Source: Bacteroidales bacterium (lineage in GTDB: Bacteria; Bacteroidota; Bacteroidia; Bacteroidales; UBA932). Taken from it: a stretch of 64,000 nt of DNA. The stretch spans positions 1 to 64,000 of the forward strand of contig JAEESO010000005.1 in the NCBI GenBank assembly GCA_016286385.1. Direction: 5' to 3'. The notes beneath the pieces are model-generated. The model saw only the letters and a program-made list of their open reading frames with translations, was not told where the DNA came from and made no database searches. The number at the start of each line of letters is the position of its first letter. Position 1 is the first letter of the stretch. Positions 43,101 through 52,019 of the stretch are shown in pieces. A program made the position numbers and the translations under genes.

Positions 43101-43197
43101 TGGAAGGGTCATCATTCTCTATAGGAGCATTAATCTCCTTTGCACAGGAAACCGCTAAAGCTGCGGTTGCCAACAGTATGTATAGATACTTTTTCAT
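40150..43197 (-). CDS. surface lipoprotein with fimbrillin-like domain and right-handed beta-helix (1015 aa)
   Basis: A lipoprotein signal (MKKYLYILLATAALAVSC) precedes a fimbrillin-like region (about 25-255; TKTELADGHTVWSAGDAIKI) and a beta-helix (about 265-900). The helix units read FTDCKFTDCVN, RRGGALRVQNSGYVKLVNCT and NNSATRGGAISVWNC. The same order and the same ending (WWPGAYQ) as in the protein at 35237-38593 show that both came from a duplication. Over the last 400 residues the two align nearly without gaps by eye. Tandem, diverged copies may bind different parts of one glycan. The stop overlaps the GH39 start. Confidence 0.85.
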   Translation of the reverse strand: MKKYLYILLATAALAVSCAKEINAPIENDDPSMVEFLATAAQTKTELADGHTVWSAGDAIKIFYGVGQSVVANIKYGEGSSQATYQASVPDGVDYYAVYPEGLASSMPSAGHISITLPGSQNGTFGAGHIAMAKAAGKVFAFQNLNSFLKISLPAAGYKRIVVESPAGNALVGSMDVDLGSGSPVVTLSPDGPATVEITSDGFPAGDVFIAVLAGVTHEKGLLLKYYDESGLKGSYYMDKTFVTEASVIHSFGEFGVTGEYFATLDGAGNKTGINAANAMDLAGLKALLTMPEDEDGIAAKTEALRGATIHMGEGTWDFQDSLLVAFPGAGAPVEVSFEGSETVITGGETHRLLNIGANAKLSFKGISFTKSLAKQSRHPAILINEEANASFTDCKFTDCVNKTDEGEYKTSGCIYADEGTVISFNNCEFSGNRGSYAATLLIKGSAALKDCNMHDNDGTWPGSALYLDHEDAVCTVDGSTIEGNTVSKLEGQKPDGGAIAVLGGRLTMTDCSILKNSIPTRRGGALRVQNSGYVKLVNCTVAQNTADWGGALNAVGSSTLEIEGGVYKENYAKGGGCILEGDNANVIIKDAIFKENYLIKSGNFGGAIRHEGNGDLTITGTTFDGNYTLYNGENEAFGGAVSIGYDQHDSHVTIDDCLFSGNHTMSGGGAALSYQSSGTGSGWMKVSNTRFEGNYNEYNGDNNDNYGRHAGAVRLGHDATPSYFDNCVFANNSTMTASTEVKSTYGGALTCYADGMIYLNNCHFENNSATRGGAISVWNCSVSGLFMNGCSFSGNWISYKNGTTIYFEKSKYFYMNNCSFADNTYTLSGGEDEGNWVYVGGDSGKVLEGCVVSNCSMFGSARTTSALTPMQNQELLYIYNMKSGKKAYLVNNAILAAGTEQYAWWSNGVDIIGYNNVYSSKGNTGGSYTGSGDTPGKAVSDFGGLDWNSTDHAWTWNGTLTGGFTAISAANYASAVNSGSPDFKNWLEEKGVLNKDQLGNSRGDSGWWPGAYQK

Positions 43198-43209
43198 ATT
43201 CTTTCCGGA

Positions 43210-44433
43210 TTAGAAAACAGGCTTTTCTTCGAAATCGGACAGGCCGCCTTCCTTATCATCGTCACTTGGCGCCTGCTTGGTGGTAACATCGATGGATGCC
43301 ACGGCACCAGCCTTGTAGGTTACGCTCTCTGCATCGGAAGGTACGGCATAGACCTTGACGTTATACAGAGTCTCGGCCTGCAGGCCTTCGTACTTAATGG
43401 AAGTTGCAGTTACCGGAGTGGCTTCAGCATCGCCCAGCGAGCACATGTAACGTGCAGCGTGGGGAACTGCGGCCCATGTTACGGTGAATTCCTGGCCACG
43501 AACGTTCTCGGCCTTGAGCACCGGCGCTGCCAGCGCCACAAGATCCAGAGTGGTCACCTGTATACTGGCCCATCCGCTATTGACGTAATTGTCGATATTG
43601 ACTTCAGATGGAGCGGCTTGAACCTCCACCGTATGCTGCGAAAGTGCGGCAAGGGAGTTGAAGGCTACGCTGAGCTCTGTGGTGGTACGGACATCACCGC
43701 CATCCAGCTTGTAATTGTATTTTCCCGCGCCGGGAATGGCCGCCCAGGAAATGGTAAAGCCGTTGGTGTGAATATCACCGGCTGCAAGTACCGGATTCGC
43801 AAGATCGGTGCGGTGCTGCGTCTCAGCGGTGACCTCGGCCCATTCGCTTTCTACTGCAAGTGCGGCCTGAGCTTCAGACGGAACGGCCTTCACCTTGACT
43901 ACATACCGGGTGGAATGCTTGAGACCATCGGCAGTAAAACTGGTCTCGGTGGTTTGCATTTCCTGGCCGTCATCAATCTTATAGACGTATTTTCCGGCAT
44001 TCTTTACGGCAGCCCAGGAAACGGTGAAACCACCAGCCAGCACATTGGAGACGGTGAGCACCGGCGAGTCCAGCATTTTCTTTGCGCCGGTAGTGAAAGC
44101 AAGGGGCTCGCTCCAGTCGGAATCCAGCCAGGAGTCGCTCCCCGCAGGGGCAATGGCTTTCATCTTCATGGTATACGCGGTTGAAGCGGTGAGGTTGTTG
44201 ATGGTAATGTTCACTCCGCTTACCGAAACAGGTTCGCCGTCATTCACCACCACCTTATAAGAGTCTGCACCTTTTACAGCCTCCCACATGAAGGTGGCAT
44301 TGTCGATTCCGGCGTTCACAAGAACAGGTGAAGGCGCAGCCAGACTGACCGGCGTCTTTCCCTGTTTTTCGCAGGCCGTGACGGCCGCGAAGGCAGCCAA
44401 AATGATGGCTGCGGCAAAACAAACGCGATTCAT
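43210..44433 (-). CDS. lipoprotein with four fibronectin type III-like repeats
   Basis: The 407-aa product has a lipoprotein signal (MNRVCFAAAIILAAFAAVTAC). Four repeats of about 90 residues follow, each with A-x-x-Y-x-Y/V-x-(I/L)-D/N-(D/G) and LxxxTxYxxxVxAxPS. Examples are AGKYVYKIDDGQEMQT, AGKYNYKLDGGDVRTT, AARYMCSLGDAEATPV and TRYVVKVKAVPSEAQA. Fn3-like chains hold surface enzymes or binding modules away from the membrane. The tail is short and acidic (DDDKEGGLSDFEEKPVF). It is co-transcribed with susC and susD, and it probably presents or binds glycan at the cell surface. Confidence 0.82.
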   Translation of the reverse strand: MNRVCFAAAIILAAFAAVTACEKQGKTPVSLAAPSPVLVNAGIDNATFMWEAVKGADSYKVVVNDGEPVSVSGVNITINNLTASTAYTMKMKAIAPAGSDSWLDSDWSEPLAFTTGAKKMLDSPVLTVSNVLAGGFTVSWAAVKNAGKYVYKIDDGQEMQTTETSFTADGLKHSTRYVVKVKAVPSEAQAALAVESEWAEVTAETQHRTDLANPVLAAGDIHTNGFTISWAAIPGAGKYNYKLDGGDVRTTTELSVAFNSLAALSQHTVEVQAAPSEVNIDNYVNSGWASIQVTTLDLVALAAPVLKAENVRGQEFTVTWAAVPHAARYMCSLGDAEATPVTATSIKYEGLQAETLYNVKVYAVPSDAESVTYKAGAVASIDVTTKQAPSDDDKEGGLSDFEEKPVF

Positions 44434-44462
44434 ACAATATGTGGTTATTATAATTTGTCGTT

Positions 44463-45251
44463 TTATAATAAATCATTAAGGTCTACGGAAAGCATCGAGA
44501 ATGCGCCAGGCTCTATTATGATAGCGTCGGATGGAGAAAAATACATCACCTCTCCTTCGGCGGGAGTGATTGTGAAACGTATTTCCTCATATTCACCGGG
44601 AGGCATCACAAAATAAAACGGAGTAGCCCTGGAGGGGAAGACTTCAGTATCGGGGGCATCTATCAGGATGATGTTGGCTCCGCCTATCATCGCGAACACG
44701 CTGTCGGAGAGGCTGCATAGGAATTCCCCCGATATTGGCCGGCCGGCATCAAGAAGTACGGACTTGAGCATGCCGCTTCCCTTGAGATTCAATTGAAGCA
44801 CACCGCAGGGACTGCTTACCTTAACGTTTTCGAGGTCGCGGGCACGTCCCCAGAGGGGCAGTGTTCCGAGCGGCGTGGCCGGCAAGCTGTGACTCACCTG
44901 GGTTTCGAGTTTGCCGCGGAAGGTGATACCGTCACACTTTGCGGTTGATGGATGGCACACTATGAATAATTCGCCTTGGGGCTTTATACCTTCAAATGAA
45001 GCGCAGGTATAGCCCGCACCTGAGCGGAGTGTGAATTCGGAGGGAGACTCCGAGTCTTCGCCGAAGACTGCAATCTTATCGCCCTGACCCCAGATGGGCG
45101 TTGCATTGGTGCTGACCTGGGTTTTTGTCTGGAAGGCTTCAATAGAAACAAAAGCAATATCCTTTTCCGGCTCAACGACGGGATTGCCCTTCTTGCATGC
45201 ACAGAGCGGCAACAGGACAAGCAAAGTAAAGAGTATTCTTTTCATATCCAT
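44463..45251 (-). CDS. fimbrillin-like lipoprotein (262 aa)
   Basis: The signal sequence MDMKRILFTLLVLLPLCAC ends at a lipoprotein Cys. The mature part has the fimbrillin-like N-terminal pattern TKTQVSTNATPIWGQGDKIA and beta strands typical of one such sandwich (VSSPCGVLQLNLKGSG, YFVMPPGEYEEIRFTI). It is the short version of the N-terminal domain shared by the two beta-helix proteins in the same operon, and may have been the source or relic of that domain. It lacks any catalytic motif. The start may be the first Met or the Met two codons later. Confidence 0.75.
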   Translation of the reverse strand: MDMKRILFTLLVLLPLCACKKGNPVVEPEKDIAFVSIEAFQTKTQVSTNATPIWGQGDKIAVFGEDSESPSEFTLRSGAGYTCASFEGIKPQGELFIVCHPSTAKCDGITFRGKLETQVSHSLPATPLGTLPLWGRARDLENVKVSSPCGVLQLNLKGSGMLKSVLLDAGRPISGEFLCSLSDSVFAMIGGANIILIDAPDTEVFPSRATPFYFVMPPGEYEEIRFTITPAEGEVMYFSPSDAIIIEPGAFSMLSVDLNDLL

Positions 45252-45258
45252 ATCCTGT

Positions 45259-45855
45259 TTAGTTGGTAATGTCTATAGTACGGGTAAAACTGTCGCTTGC
45301 CCCGAAAGAATCTGTTACCGTCAGGGTAACCACCATTCCAGTAACAGGGGCGTCGAACACCATTAGGGGGGATTGGTAAGGAGATACTACTCCGCCAATG
45401 TCCCAGTTCCATACGGAGATGCCGCCGATATTGTCCACCGACTTGTCTTCGAACAGAACCTCTTCCCCTACCCTTGCCAAAGCAGGGCATTCAAAATACG
45501 CCCATGGCTTATCGTTTTCATCAATAACCATTATCTGTCTGGAATAAGTATCCTGTCCGGCACCCTGCTCCGCATAAGCGGTCAGTTCAACCTTATACAG
45601 TCCAGGAGCGTCGAAGGAGATGCCCTCGATGTCGAGGCCGTAAAAAACGTTCTTCCCCTCTTCGGAACCATATTCCCATTTGCAGAAGGCTAGGATGTTG
45701 TTCTCTACCGTGGATGTGTTCTCTATTATCAGTTCTTCCCCAACCTGGTAGACGTCTTTGTTCGTAGTGAACGACGCGGTCACTTTGACGACCGGAGCCT
45801 TGCTGCAGCACACTACTGCAGTAAGGGCAAACGCTATGAATGCGATTCTTTTCAT
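45259..45855 (-). CDS. lipoprotein with PKD-like domains (198 aa)
   Basis: The signal MKRIAFIAFALTAVVCC ends at a lipoprotein Cys (before SKAP). Two PKD-like Ig folds follow, with EELIIENTSTVENNILAFCK and WEYGSEEGKN in the first and VGEEVLFEDKSVDNIGGISV and WNWDIGG in the second. PKD domains act as spacers or bind polysaccharide. The position, third after susC-susD, matches the site where PULs encode surface glycan-binding proteins (SGBPs). No direct evidence of the ligand is visible. Confidence 0.78.
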   Translation of the reverse strand: MKRIAFIAFALTAVVCCSKAPVVKVTASFTTNKDVYQVGEELIIENTSTVENNILAFCKWEYGSEEGKNVFYGLDIEGISFDAPGLYKVELTAYAEQGAGQDTYSRQIMVIDENDKPWAYFECPALARVGEEVLFEDKSVDNIGGISVWNWDIGGVVSPYQSPLMVFDAPVTGMVVTLTVTDSFGASDSFTRTIDITN

Positions 45856-45861
45856 GGCCGG

Positions 45862-46764
45862 TCAGAATTTGAGGGTTATACTTACGGGATAGTGGTCGGA
45901 AATGTATGTCACTCCCGCCCATTTGTCCCTGATTGTCGTAAAGTTGGAAACGCTTTTGATGCCTTTGTACCAGCAGTGGTCCAGGGTCTGTCCGCTGCCG
46001 TAGTCTCCGTAGCCATTGAAGGTCTTGAAGGAATCGCCGACTGCCGCATTCAGGCGTGCGCTCTTGAATCCAAACGATTTCACCGCTTCGAAAATGCTGT
46101 CGTCCTCTTCGGTGTTGTAATCGCCGGTGAATATTATAGGTAGATTATCAGTTACAATCGCCCCCATCCTGTTCAGGATTATGCCCAGTTCGGGTTCCCT
46201 GGCAGCGGCAGCCGAATACTCGAGGTGGGTGTTGAAATAGTAGAACTCCGTGCCGTCAGATTTGAACTTGAACTTTCCCCATGTGCATACGCGGTAATGC
46301 CACACCTGCGGCATGCGGCTGGGCACATCCGGGGTAGAGGTGAGGTAGAAGGTGCCGTGATCCAACACATCTACAGAGTCCTTCATGTAGAAGACGGCAC
46401 ATTCCTCACATTCCTCCGTGGGCCCGTTAAGGTCTATGCCTATGGCGGCATAGCGGGAATCATCTTCCAGAATGTTTTTCCTCTGGATTATATCGCATTC
46501 CTGAGTGCCCATAATCACAGGGCTCTTTTCGGAGAGCATGGCTTTCACGGCAGGACGTCTGGCTGTCCAGTTGCGCTCGCCGGTATCGGCAGTGCTGGAA
46601 GCCGCCCTTACGTTAAAGGTCATCACGGTCACCGTCTTGCCGGCAATGCCGGCATTGGGGTCTGCATACCAGCGGGAGTAGTCATAGTCCCTGGGCTTAT
46701 GGCAGGATATTGCCAAAACGCTCAGTGCAAGAAGTGTTATTAAAGACGTTATAAAGTATTTCAT
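45862..46764 (-). CDS. endonuclease/exonuclease/phosphatase-family lipoprotein
   Basis: The 300-aa product has a lipoprotein signal (MKYFITSLITLLALSVLAISC). The EEP fold is complete: VTVMTFNVRAAS (Asn), VIMGTQECDIIQ (Glu), FNTHLEYSAAAARE, LPIIFTGDYNTEEDDS (Asp and Asn) and ITYISDHYPVSITL-type ending (Asp-His). Exported EEP proteins in PULs are thought to act on phosphodiester or phosphate groups of glycans or on nucleic acid; the substrate is unknown. A second, 5'-truncated copy lies at the far end of the same operon (34397). Confidence 0.85.
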   Translation of the reverse strand: MKYFITSLITLLALSVLAISCHKPRDYDYSRWYADPNAGIAGKTVTVMTFNVRAASSTADTGERNWTARRPAVKAMLSEKSPVIMGTQECDIIQRKNILEDDSRYAAIGIDLNGPTEECEECAVFYMKDSVDVLDHGTFYLTSTPDVPSRMPQVWHYRVCTWGKFKFKSDGTEFYYFNTHLEYSAAAAREPELGIILNRMGAIVTDNLPIIFTGDYNTEEDDSIFEAVKSFGFKSARLNAAVGDSFKTFNGYGDYGSGQTLDHCWYKGIKSVSNFTTIRDKWAGVTYISDHYPVSITLKF

Positions 46765-46779
46765 GTTGCGGCGATTCTT

Positions 46780-48627
46780 TTATTCCCAACCAGGATTCTG
46801 TGTAAGCGTATAGCCCTTGGCGGCGTATTCCCTTATAATCTGGGGAGGGATAGGTGAGAGGTATTGGCGGTCGTCATCGTGCCAGATTCGTGGCACGGCA
46901 TATACGAACTCAAGGTCGTATCCTCCGGCAGGATTGGGCTTTGCCCTAAGGCCCTGCTCGGTGGAATCTTCAGGATAAATCTGCACATAAAAGTCCTTAT
47001 GTGCGCCGGGGATCTCGGCAAGGGGCTTAAGCGAGAAGTAAGCCTCTTCCTTCCCCTTGCCGCGGATATCCACTGCCGTATCCAGGTCTGGGATGTGTAT
47101 GCCGGTCCAGGGAAGGTCCTCAATTAGGTGCCCCTCAGCCCAGCGTTCGAGGTCGGAAAGACGAAAGCCTTCGAAGAACAATTCTATGCTTCTCTCGCGA
47201 CGAATTTCCATTATAACGGGGTTTGTCACGTTCGGGTAGAATACCGTCTGCATGTATGGATCAATGACGGTAGGCTTGGAGTTGATACCTCCAGTGATAC
47301 CAGCCCTTGAGCGAAGTTTTCCGATTGTCTTTGCCCAGTCGGCGTCGGTGAACGGGCCTATTTCAGCATCGGCCCCATCAAGTTCTGCCTTAGCTTCGGC
47401 ATAGATGAGCAGCACCTCTGCATAGCGCATCAGAGGCATTGAATTGATGCCCTTTGACTCTTTATTGTACTTGACGTCATCCAAACAGAATTTTATGATT
47501 TGGTAGCCGGTTACGGCATACTGGTGGATAATGTCTGGGGCAAGTTCCAGATCAGTGGCGCCGGTCATGGTAAAGTCCGGGTTCTTGAGTGTCTGGCGGA
47601 GGCGAAGGTCGCGTCCGGAGAACTCATCCTTGAACAGGGTGGTAGAATAATTTGTCTTGTTAGTAAACGGAGTGCCATCGGTGTTGAGGTAAGTGAACAC
47701 GAAGGCACGTGACATGCAGTCTCCATTGCCGGCACTTGCATAGAAATGCCGATTGGCGGAATTATACACTCCGTATTCCTGATCTGTGCAGAGGCCAAGG
47801 ATGACTTCGTCGGTATTGATGCTCTCGTCATACCAGAGGCTGCGGTAAGCCCCTTTAGTGCCGGCAGCGGTATGGATTGAGAACATGTTCGACTTCATAA
47901 TGATATCGGCAGTCTTTACCGCCATGGCATAAAGGTCATTCGCGGTGTAAATTTCGTCCGGAAGGTTATGGTACTTCTTCCAGGACGCTTCGTAGAGGCA
48001 GATACGCGCCTTCAGGAGAAGGGCCGCATATTTGGAAACCAGGGAGTTGCCTACCGAAGAGACTGTTTTAAGATGCTCATAGCAATAGTCAAGATCCTGG
48101 ATCATGTGGTCCACGATGACATCCCGTGAATCGCGGGGTTTGTAGAGGGTGGCTTCGTCGGTACTGCTCACCAGATGTTCAAACCACGGCACTCCGCCGT
48201 AATCACGGAGCTTGCTGAAGTAGAACCATGCGCGGAACCATTTGCCGAGCGCGATATAGTGTTCCTTCACATCCTCCGACACAGTGCAGTCTTCGCTCTG
48301 CAGGGCATCCAGGAAATAGTTGATACGCCGGAGTTCGCCCCAACTCCATGATGTGGCATGCTCAGGGTTGTAAGTTCCGTCCACGTAAAAGTCATAGTAG
48401 CTGTTTGCAGCACAGTAGTCCACATGTGACGATTCAAGATAGAACACGTCATTCAACGAAGGTAAAGCCGCGTAGAGCGAATATGAATAGGATTGTATAC
48501 CAGTTTCGGAACCGAATACCGTCTTGCGGTCGGCCGAAGTTATAAGGGGTTCGTCGAGCGTGCATGAAAGCGTGGAGATTCCTGCGAAGAGGAGCGCTGC
48601 TATGTATTTTAGATCTTTCTTTTTCAT
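46780..48627 (-). CDS. susD: SusD-like starch-binding-family surface lipoprotein
   Basis: The 615-aa RagB/SusD protein has the signal MKKKDLKYIAALLFAGISTLSC with lipoprotein Cys. The typical SusD layout is seen: RRINYFLDALQ..., FRAWFYFSKLRDYGGVPWFE (the TPR-like core), YAEVLLIYAEAKAELDG, MEIRRERSIELFFEGFRLSDL and LTQNPGW at the end. SusD caps the SusC pore and captures the glycan. The gene follows susC after 12 bases and precedes the EEP gene after 15. It is one of the segments with few ATCGGCC heptamers. Confidence 0.95.
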   Translation of the reverse strand: MKKKDLKYIAALLFAGISTLSCTLDEPLITSADRKTVFGSETGIQSYSYSLYAALPSLNDVFYLESSHVDYCAANSYYDFYVDGTYNPEHATSWSWGELRRINYFLDALQSEDCTVSEDVKEHYIALGKWFRAWFYFSKLRDYGGVPWFEHLVSSTDEATLYKPRDSRDVIVDHMIQDLDYCYEHLKTVSSVGNSLVSKYAALLLKARICLYEASWKKYHNLPDEIYTANDLYAMAVKTADIIMKSNMFSIHTAAGTKGAYRSLWYDESINTDEVILGLCTDQEYGVYNSANRHFYASAGNGDCMSRAFVFTYLNTDGTPFTNKTNYSTTLFKDEFSGRDLRLRQTLKNPDFTMTGATDLELAPDIIHQYAVTGYQIIKFCLDDVKYNKESKGINSMPLMRYAEVLLIYAEAKAELDGADAEIGPFTDADWAKTIGKLRSRAGITGGINSKPTVIDPYMQTVFYPNVTNPVIMEIRRERSIELFFEGFRLSDLERWAEGHLIEDLPWTGIHIPDLDTAVDIRGKGKEEAYFSLKPLAEIPGAHKDFYVQIYPEDSTEQGLRAKPNPAGGYDLEFVYAVPRIWHDDDRQYLSPIPPQIIREYAAKGYTLTQNPGWE

Positions 48628-48639
48628 GACATCGTCTTT

Positions 48640-51600
48640 TTAGAATCCGATTTGCAGCCCGAGGCTGAATGTACGCATGGTAGGATAGTTGTAACCGTCA
48701 CCCTCACCGCCACCAAGGTCGCTGTCGGAACCGTAGCATACGGTAACCACGTCAAAGTCTTTGGTGTATTTGTGCATGGGAGACCAGGTCCAGAGGTTCT
48801 CGGCCGAGAGATAGACTGACGCCTGCGATAGCCCCAGCTTGCCGATTAGTTTTTTAGGGAAGTTATACCCCACCTGAAGGTTCTTCAGGCGGCAATACGA
48901 AACATCCATCAAGTAACGGTCTATGCGTTTGTTCTGCCAGGACACGCCGCAGTAGCCGGTCCACTTTGGCAGGAGTGCGTCCGGGTTCTCCGGAGACCAG
49001 CAGTTGTCCAGCTGCCATTTGTAAGCCATGGCATACGGGCGGCAGTACTGGCCCCAGAACGGGCCTTCCTTGGTTGGGCTCCAGAGCCGCTTGCCAACGC
49101 CCTGGATAAAAGCGTTGACGTATACTCCGTGCCAGCTCAGGTTCAGATTGAACGAATACGGGAAACGCGGACGGGTATTGCCGATAATGGTTTGGTCGCC
49201 GGGATCGTCAAGCGTATTGGAGCCAGAATCGATCATATTGTTGTGATTGAGGTCAGAGAAAATCACGTCGCCAGGTTTGGTGATGCCATCATCGTGCATG
49301 CGTATACGCGTTTGTTCGTAAGGAATAGGAAGGCCGGTGTTTATGTCGGTCCAGTAGGTGTCAATCTGCTCCTGGTCTCGGAAAAGGCCTTCTATCCTCC
49401 AGCCCCAGACATCGCCGATTTCATAACCGGCATAGTAGTCACCGAGGTCTCCGGTGGGATTGTAATACTTGGTAATGAATGAGCGGCTATCGGCCAGAGT
49501 AGCCTTTATGCCATAGGAGAACGGCGATCCCGCCAGGTCAAAACTGTCGTGCCACGACAGAGACACTTCCCATCCGCTGGTGTACATGTCGGCATAGTTG
49601 CCCTTTGGAGCGCTGGCGCCGTAAGTGTCCGGCAGTGTGGGACCGGTAGTATACATATTATAGGTGCGGCGCTTGTACCAATCGAACACGAACTCCATCC
49701 TTCCGGAGAACAATCCGAGGTCAAGTCCCAAATCCAGGGTCTGCGAGGTTTCCCAGGTGAGGTTGTCGGGGATTTGGCTAGGTAAACTGGTAAAGCGAAG
49801 TCCGCTCACTCCGTCAAGCGTGCGGCACCAATCGCTGGTGCCCTTGCCCATGTTGTCGTAACTGAACTTTTCCATGAAGGCATAGGTGCTTACGCTACCG
49901 TTACCGAGCTCTCCGAAGGAGCCGCGTATTTTGAGATTGGAAATAAACTTCGGGCTAACCTTCCACCAGTGCTCCTGAGACACTCTCCATGCCGCAGAAG
50001 CGGAAGGGAAGAAGCCCCACTGGCTGTATGTGGGAAATTTGGAGGAGCCATCGTAACGGCCGTTGACTTCAAGGAGATATCGCTCGTCGTAGCTGTAATT
50101 GAGGCGGAACATAAAGCCTGCCACCCTCCAACGGCTTTCGCTGGAGGATACGCTCATGTCGTCGCCCACGGCGAGGTTGATTGCGTCGGTATCGTAGGTA
50201 AGAAGGTCGTAGCGCTTTGCGTACACGCCTTTCCAATGTTCACGCTCATAATTGTAACCGCCCATTGCCTTGAAATAATGCTTGCCCGCAAAGGTCTTTT
50301 CGTACTCTGCATACGCGTTGGCGGCGATATAGTCGGTTTCGGAGAAATACTCCTGCAGATAATCGTCAGTTCCGGGTGTGCCAAGGTAAGTTATTTCCCC
50401 AGGGGCTTCGCTGTATGGCACTACCGTGCGTTTCTGAATCTCGTTCTTTCCGCGGTCGGCGTAGGAGAAGTCGGCGTTGATACGGAAGGTGTCGTCGAAG
50501 AAACTTGCCCTTAGGGCGGTGGTGGATTTCCAGTTCTTCACCTTGCGGTCTTTGTAGTTGTTGCCGGTAACAAGGCCACCCACTGCGTAGGCACCGGACT
50601 TTGTCATTGTGCCGTCGGGGTTGAAAATGGGAGAACTCGGATGGCCTTCGGAGTTGATTGCCGACCAGAAGTTACCGGAACTCTGCTGATTTGAAGTACT
50701 GGGAATATGGTAGAATTCACTGTTCAGGCTGAGATTCTCCGATAATTTGAGCCACGGGCGGAGATTGGCCGACATCTTGGCGCGGAGGTTTATGGTGTGG
50801 TACTTGTCCGTGCTTAGATTGAACAGGCCGTCGTACTTGTAGAAACGGCCGGAAACATAGTAGCTGATATCCTTGTTCCCTCCGCTTACCGAAACGTTGT
50901 GTGTCTGGGCTGTGGTGAAATCCTTGTAGAGCCAGTCGTACCAGTCGGTATTGCCATAATAGACGTACTTTCCATCGGGGCCGATCTCAGTTGTGCGTTT
51001 GATTCCAGCGAGCTGCCGCTGGCGGAATTCCTCCAGCCATGCACGGGAGAAAGGCTGGCTCTTGTTTATGGTAGTTTGATACTTACCGGCAACGTTGTAG
51101 TAGCCTTCCGAGAACAGACTGGCATACACGAACCCGTCCGTTACCACATCCGGCACAGCGGTGGGTGTCATTATTGAAAAACCACCCGTATAGTTGATTT
51201 TAGGTTTTCCTTCACCTGTTGGGGTATTGGTGGTGATTAAAACCACACCATAAGGGGCCCGTGAACCGAACACAGCCGCTGATGCGGCGTCCTTAAGTAC
51301 GGATACGCTTTCGATGTCGTTAGGGTTCAGCGTAGATGGGTCTCCTTCAACTCCGTCGATGAGGATGAGGGCAGAACCGCCAGCTCCTACCGAAGTGGTA
51401 CCTCTAATATTATAATCAGCACTGCGGCCGGGCTTTCCGTCCACCAGTTCAATGTTCAGGTTAGGCACTACGCCCTGCAGCATCTGTGTGGCGTTTGCCA
51501 CAGGACGACCCGCGAATACCTGGGCACTCACTTGATCCACGGCACCGGTGAGATTTTCCTTCTTGACGCTGCCGTAACCCACCACAACAACTTCATCAAG

Positions 51601-51915
51601 GAATTCAGTGGAAACATCCAATACAATCCTGATATTTTGAATATCATTTGAGGCGACAAATGAATACTCCTTAAAACCAATTGAGCTGGCTACGAGAGTA
51701 GATCCGCGGGGTGCAATGATAGAAAATTCTCCATCTAGGCCTGTTACAGTACCACGTGTTGTACCCATAACCATAACAGATGCACCTATAACGGGCTCAC
51801 CTGATCCAGACTCAACAACAGTGCCTTTAACTGTAACTGTCTTCTGAGCCCATGCAGCTGGTCCTGTTAGAATCAGCAAGGAGACCAGGAAGAGTATTAT
51901 GCGTTTTTGTGTCAT
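48640..51915 (-). CDS. susC: SusC-like TonB-dependent outer-membrane transporter
   Basis: The 1091-aa protein has a signal peptide (to Ala-Gln near 23) and a CarboxypepD-regulatory-like domain (about 25-105, GTVVESGSGEPVIGASVMVM). A TonB box region (DEVVVVGYG), a plug domain (about 115-230, RGTTSVGAGGSALILIDGVE) and a 22-strand barrel ending FSLGLQIGF follow. It imports oligosaccharides of the outer surface together with SusD, using TonB energy. No sigma/anti-sigma-type N-terminal extension is present, so control is not of the FecI/FecR type but probably through the operator at 51951-51968. It heads an operon of eleven cistrons down to 34397. Confidence 0.95.
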   Translation of the reverse strand: MTQKRIILFLVSLLILTGPAAWAQKTVTVKGTVVESGSGEPVIGASVMVMGTTRGTVTGLDGEFSIIAPRGSTLVASSIGFKEYSFVASNDIQNIRIVLDVSTEFLDEVVVVGYGSVKKENLTGAVDQVSAQVFAGRPVANATQMLQGVVPNLNIELVDGKPGRSADYNIRGTTSVGAGGSALILIDGVEGDPSTLNPNDIESVSVLKDAASAAVFGSRAPYGVVLITTNTPTGEGKPKINYTGGFSIMTPTAVPDVVTDGFVYASLFSEGYYNVAGKYQTTINKSQPFSRAWLEEFRQRQLAGIKRTTEIGPDGKYVYYGNTDWYDWLYKDFTTAQTHNVSVSGGNKDISYYVSGRFYKYDGLFNLSTDKYHTINLRAKMSANLRPWLKLSENLSLNSEFYHIPSTSNQQSSGNFWSAINSEGHPSSPIFNPDGTMTKSGAYAVGGLVTGNNYKDRKVKNWKSTTALRASFFDDTFRINADFSYADRGKNEIQKRTVVPYSEAPGEITYLGTPGTDDYLQEYFSETDYIAANAYAEYEKTFAGKHYFKAMGGYNYEREHWKGVYAKRYDLLTYDTDAINLAVGDDMSVSSSESRWRVAGFMFRLNYSYDERYLLEVNGRYDGSSKFPTYSQWGFFPSASAAWRVSQEHWWKVSPKFISNLKIRGSFGELGNGSVSTYAFMEKFSYDNMGKGTSDWCRTLDGVSGLRFTSLPSQIPDNLTWETSQTLDLGLDLGLFSGRMEFVFDWYKRRTYNMYTTGPTLPDTYGASAPKGNYADMYTSGWEVSLSWHDSFDLAGSPFSYGIKATLADSRSFITKYYNPTGDLGDYYAGYEIGDVWGWRIEGLFRDQEQIDTYWTDINTGLPIPYEQTRIRMHDDGITKPGDVIFSDLNHNNMIDSGSNTLDDPGDQTIIGNTRPRFPYSFNLNLSWHGVYVNAFIQGVGKRLWSPTKEGPFWGQYCRPYAMAYKWQLDNCWSPENPDALLPKWTGYCGVSWQNKRIDRYLMDVSYCRLKNLQVGYNFPKKLIGKLGLSQASVYLSAENLWTWSPMHKYTKDFDVVTVCYGSDSDLGGGEGDGYNYPTMRTFSLGLQIGF

Positions 51916-51950
51916 AATATTTGGGTTGTTTTAAACTCATCTTTTATAGC

Positions 51951-52000
51951 GGTGTGTGCGCACACACCACAAATGTAGAAATTATTTTTCTTTCTACAAA
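51951..52000 (-). promoter_or_regulatory. promoter and LacI-type operator of the susC operon
   Basis: On the reverse strand TTTG (51997-52000), 19 nt, then TACATTTG (51970-51977) form a consensus promoter. The 18-bp perfect palindrome GGTGTGTGCGCACACACC (51951-51968) starts one base downstream, right on the transcription start. It is the longest of the four operator copies. The susC ATG lies about 36 nt further on. Confidence 0.85.
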
Positions 52001-52019
52001 GAGTTTTGGGGTTTTTTGT

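Noticed and set aside
35237..43197. Repeated GGA-rich DNA as a CRISPR or tandem-repeat array
   Set aside because: The repeats are imperfect, coding, and vary in length with the beta-helix turns. No constant repeat with unique spacers occurs.
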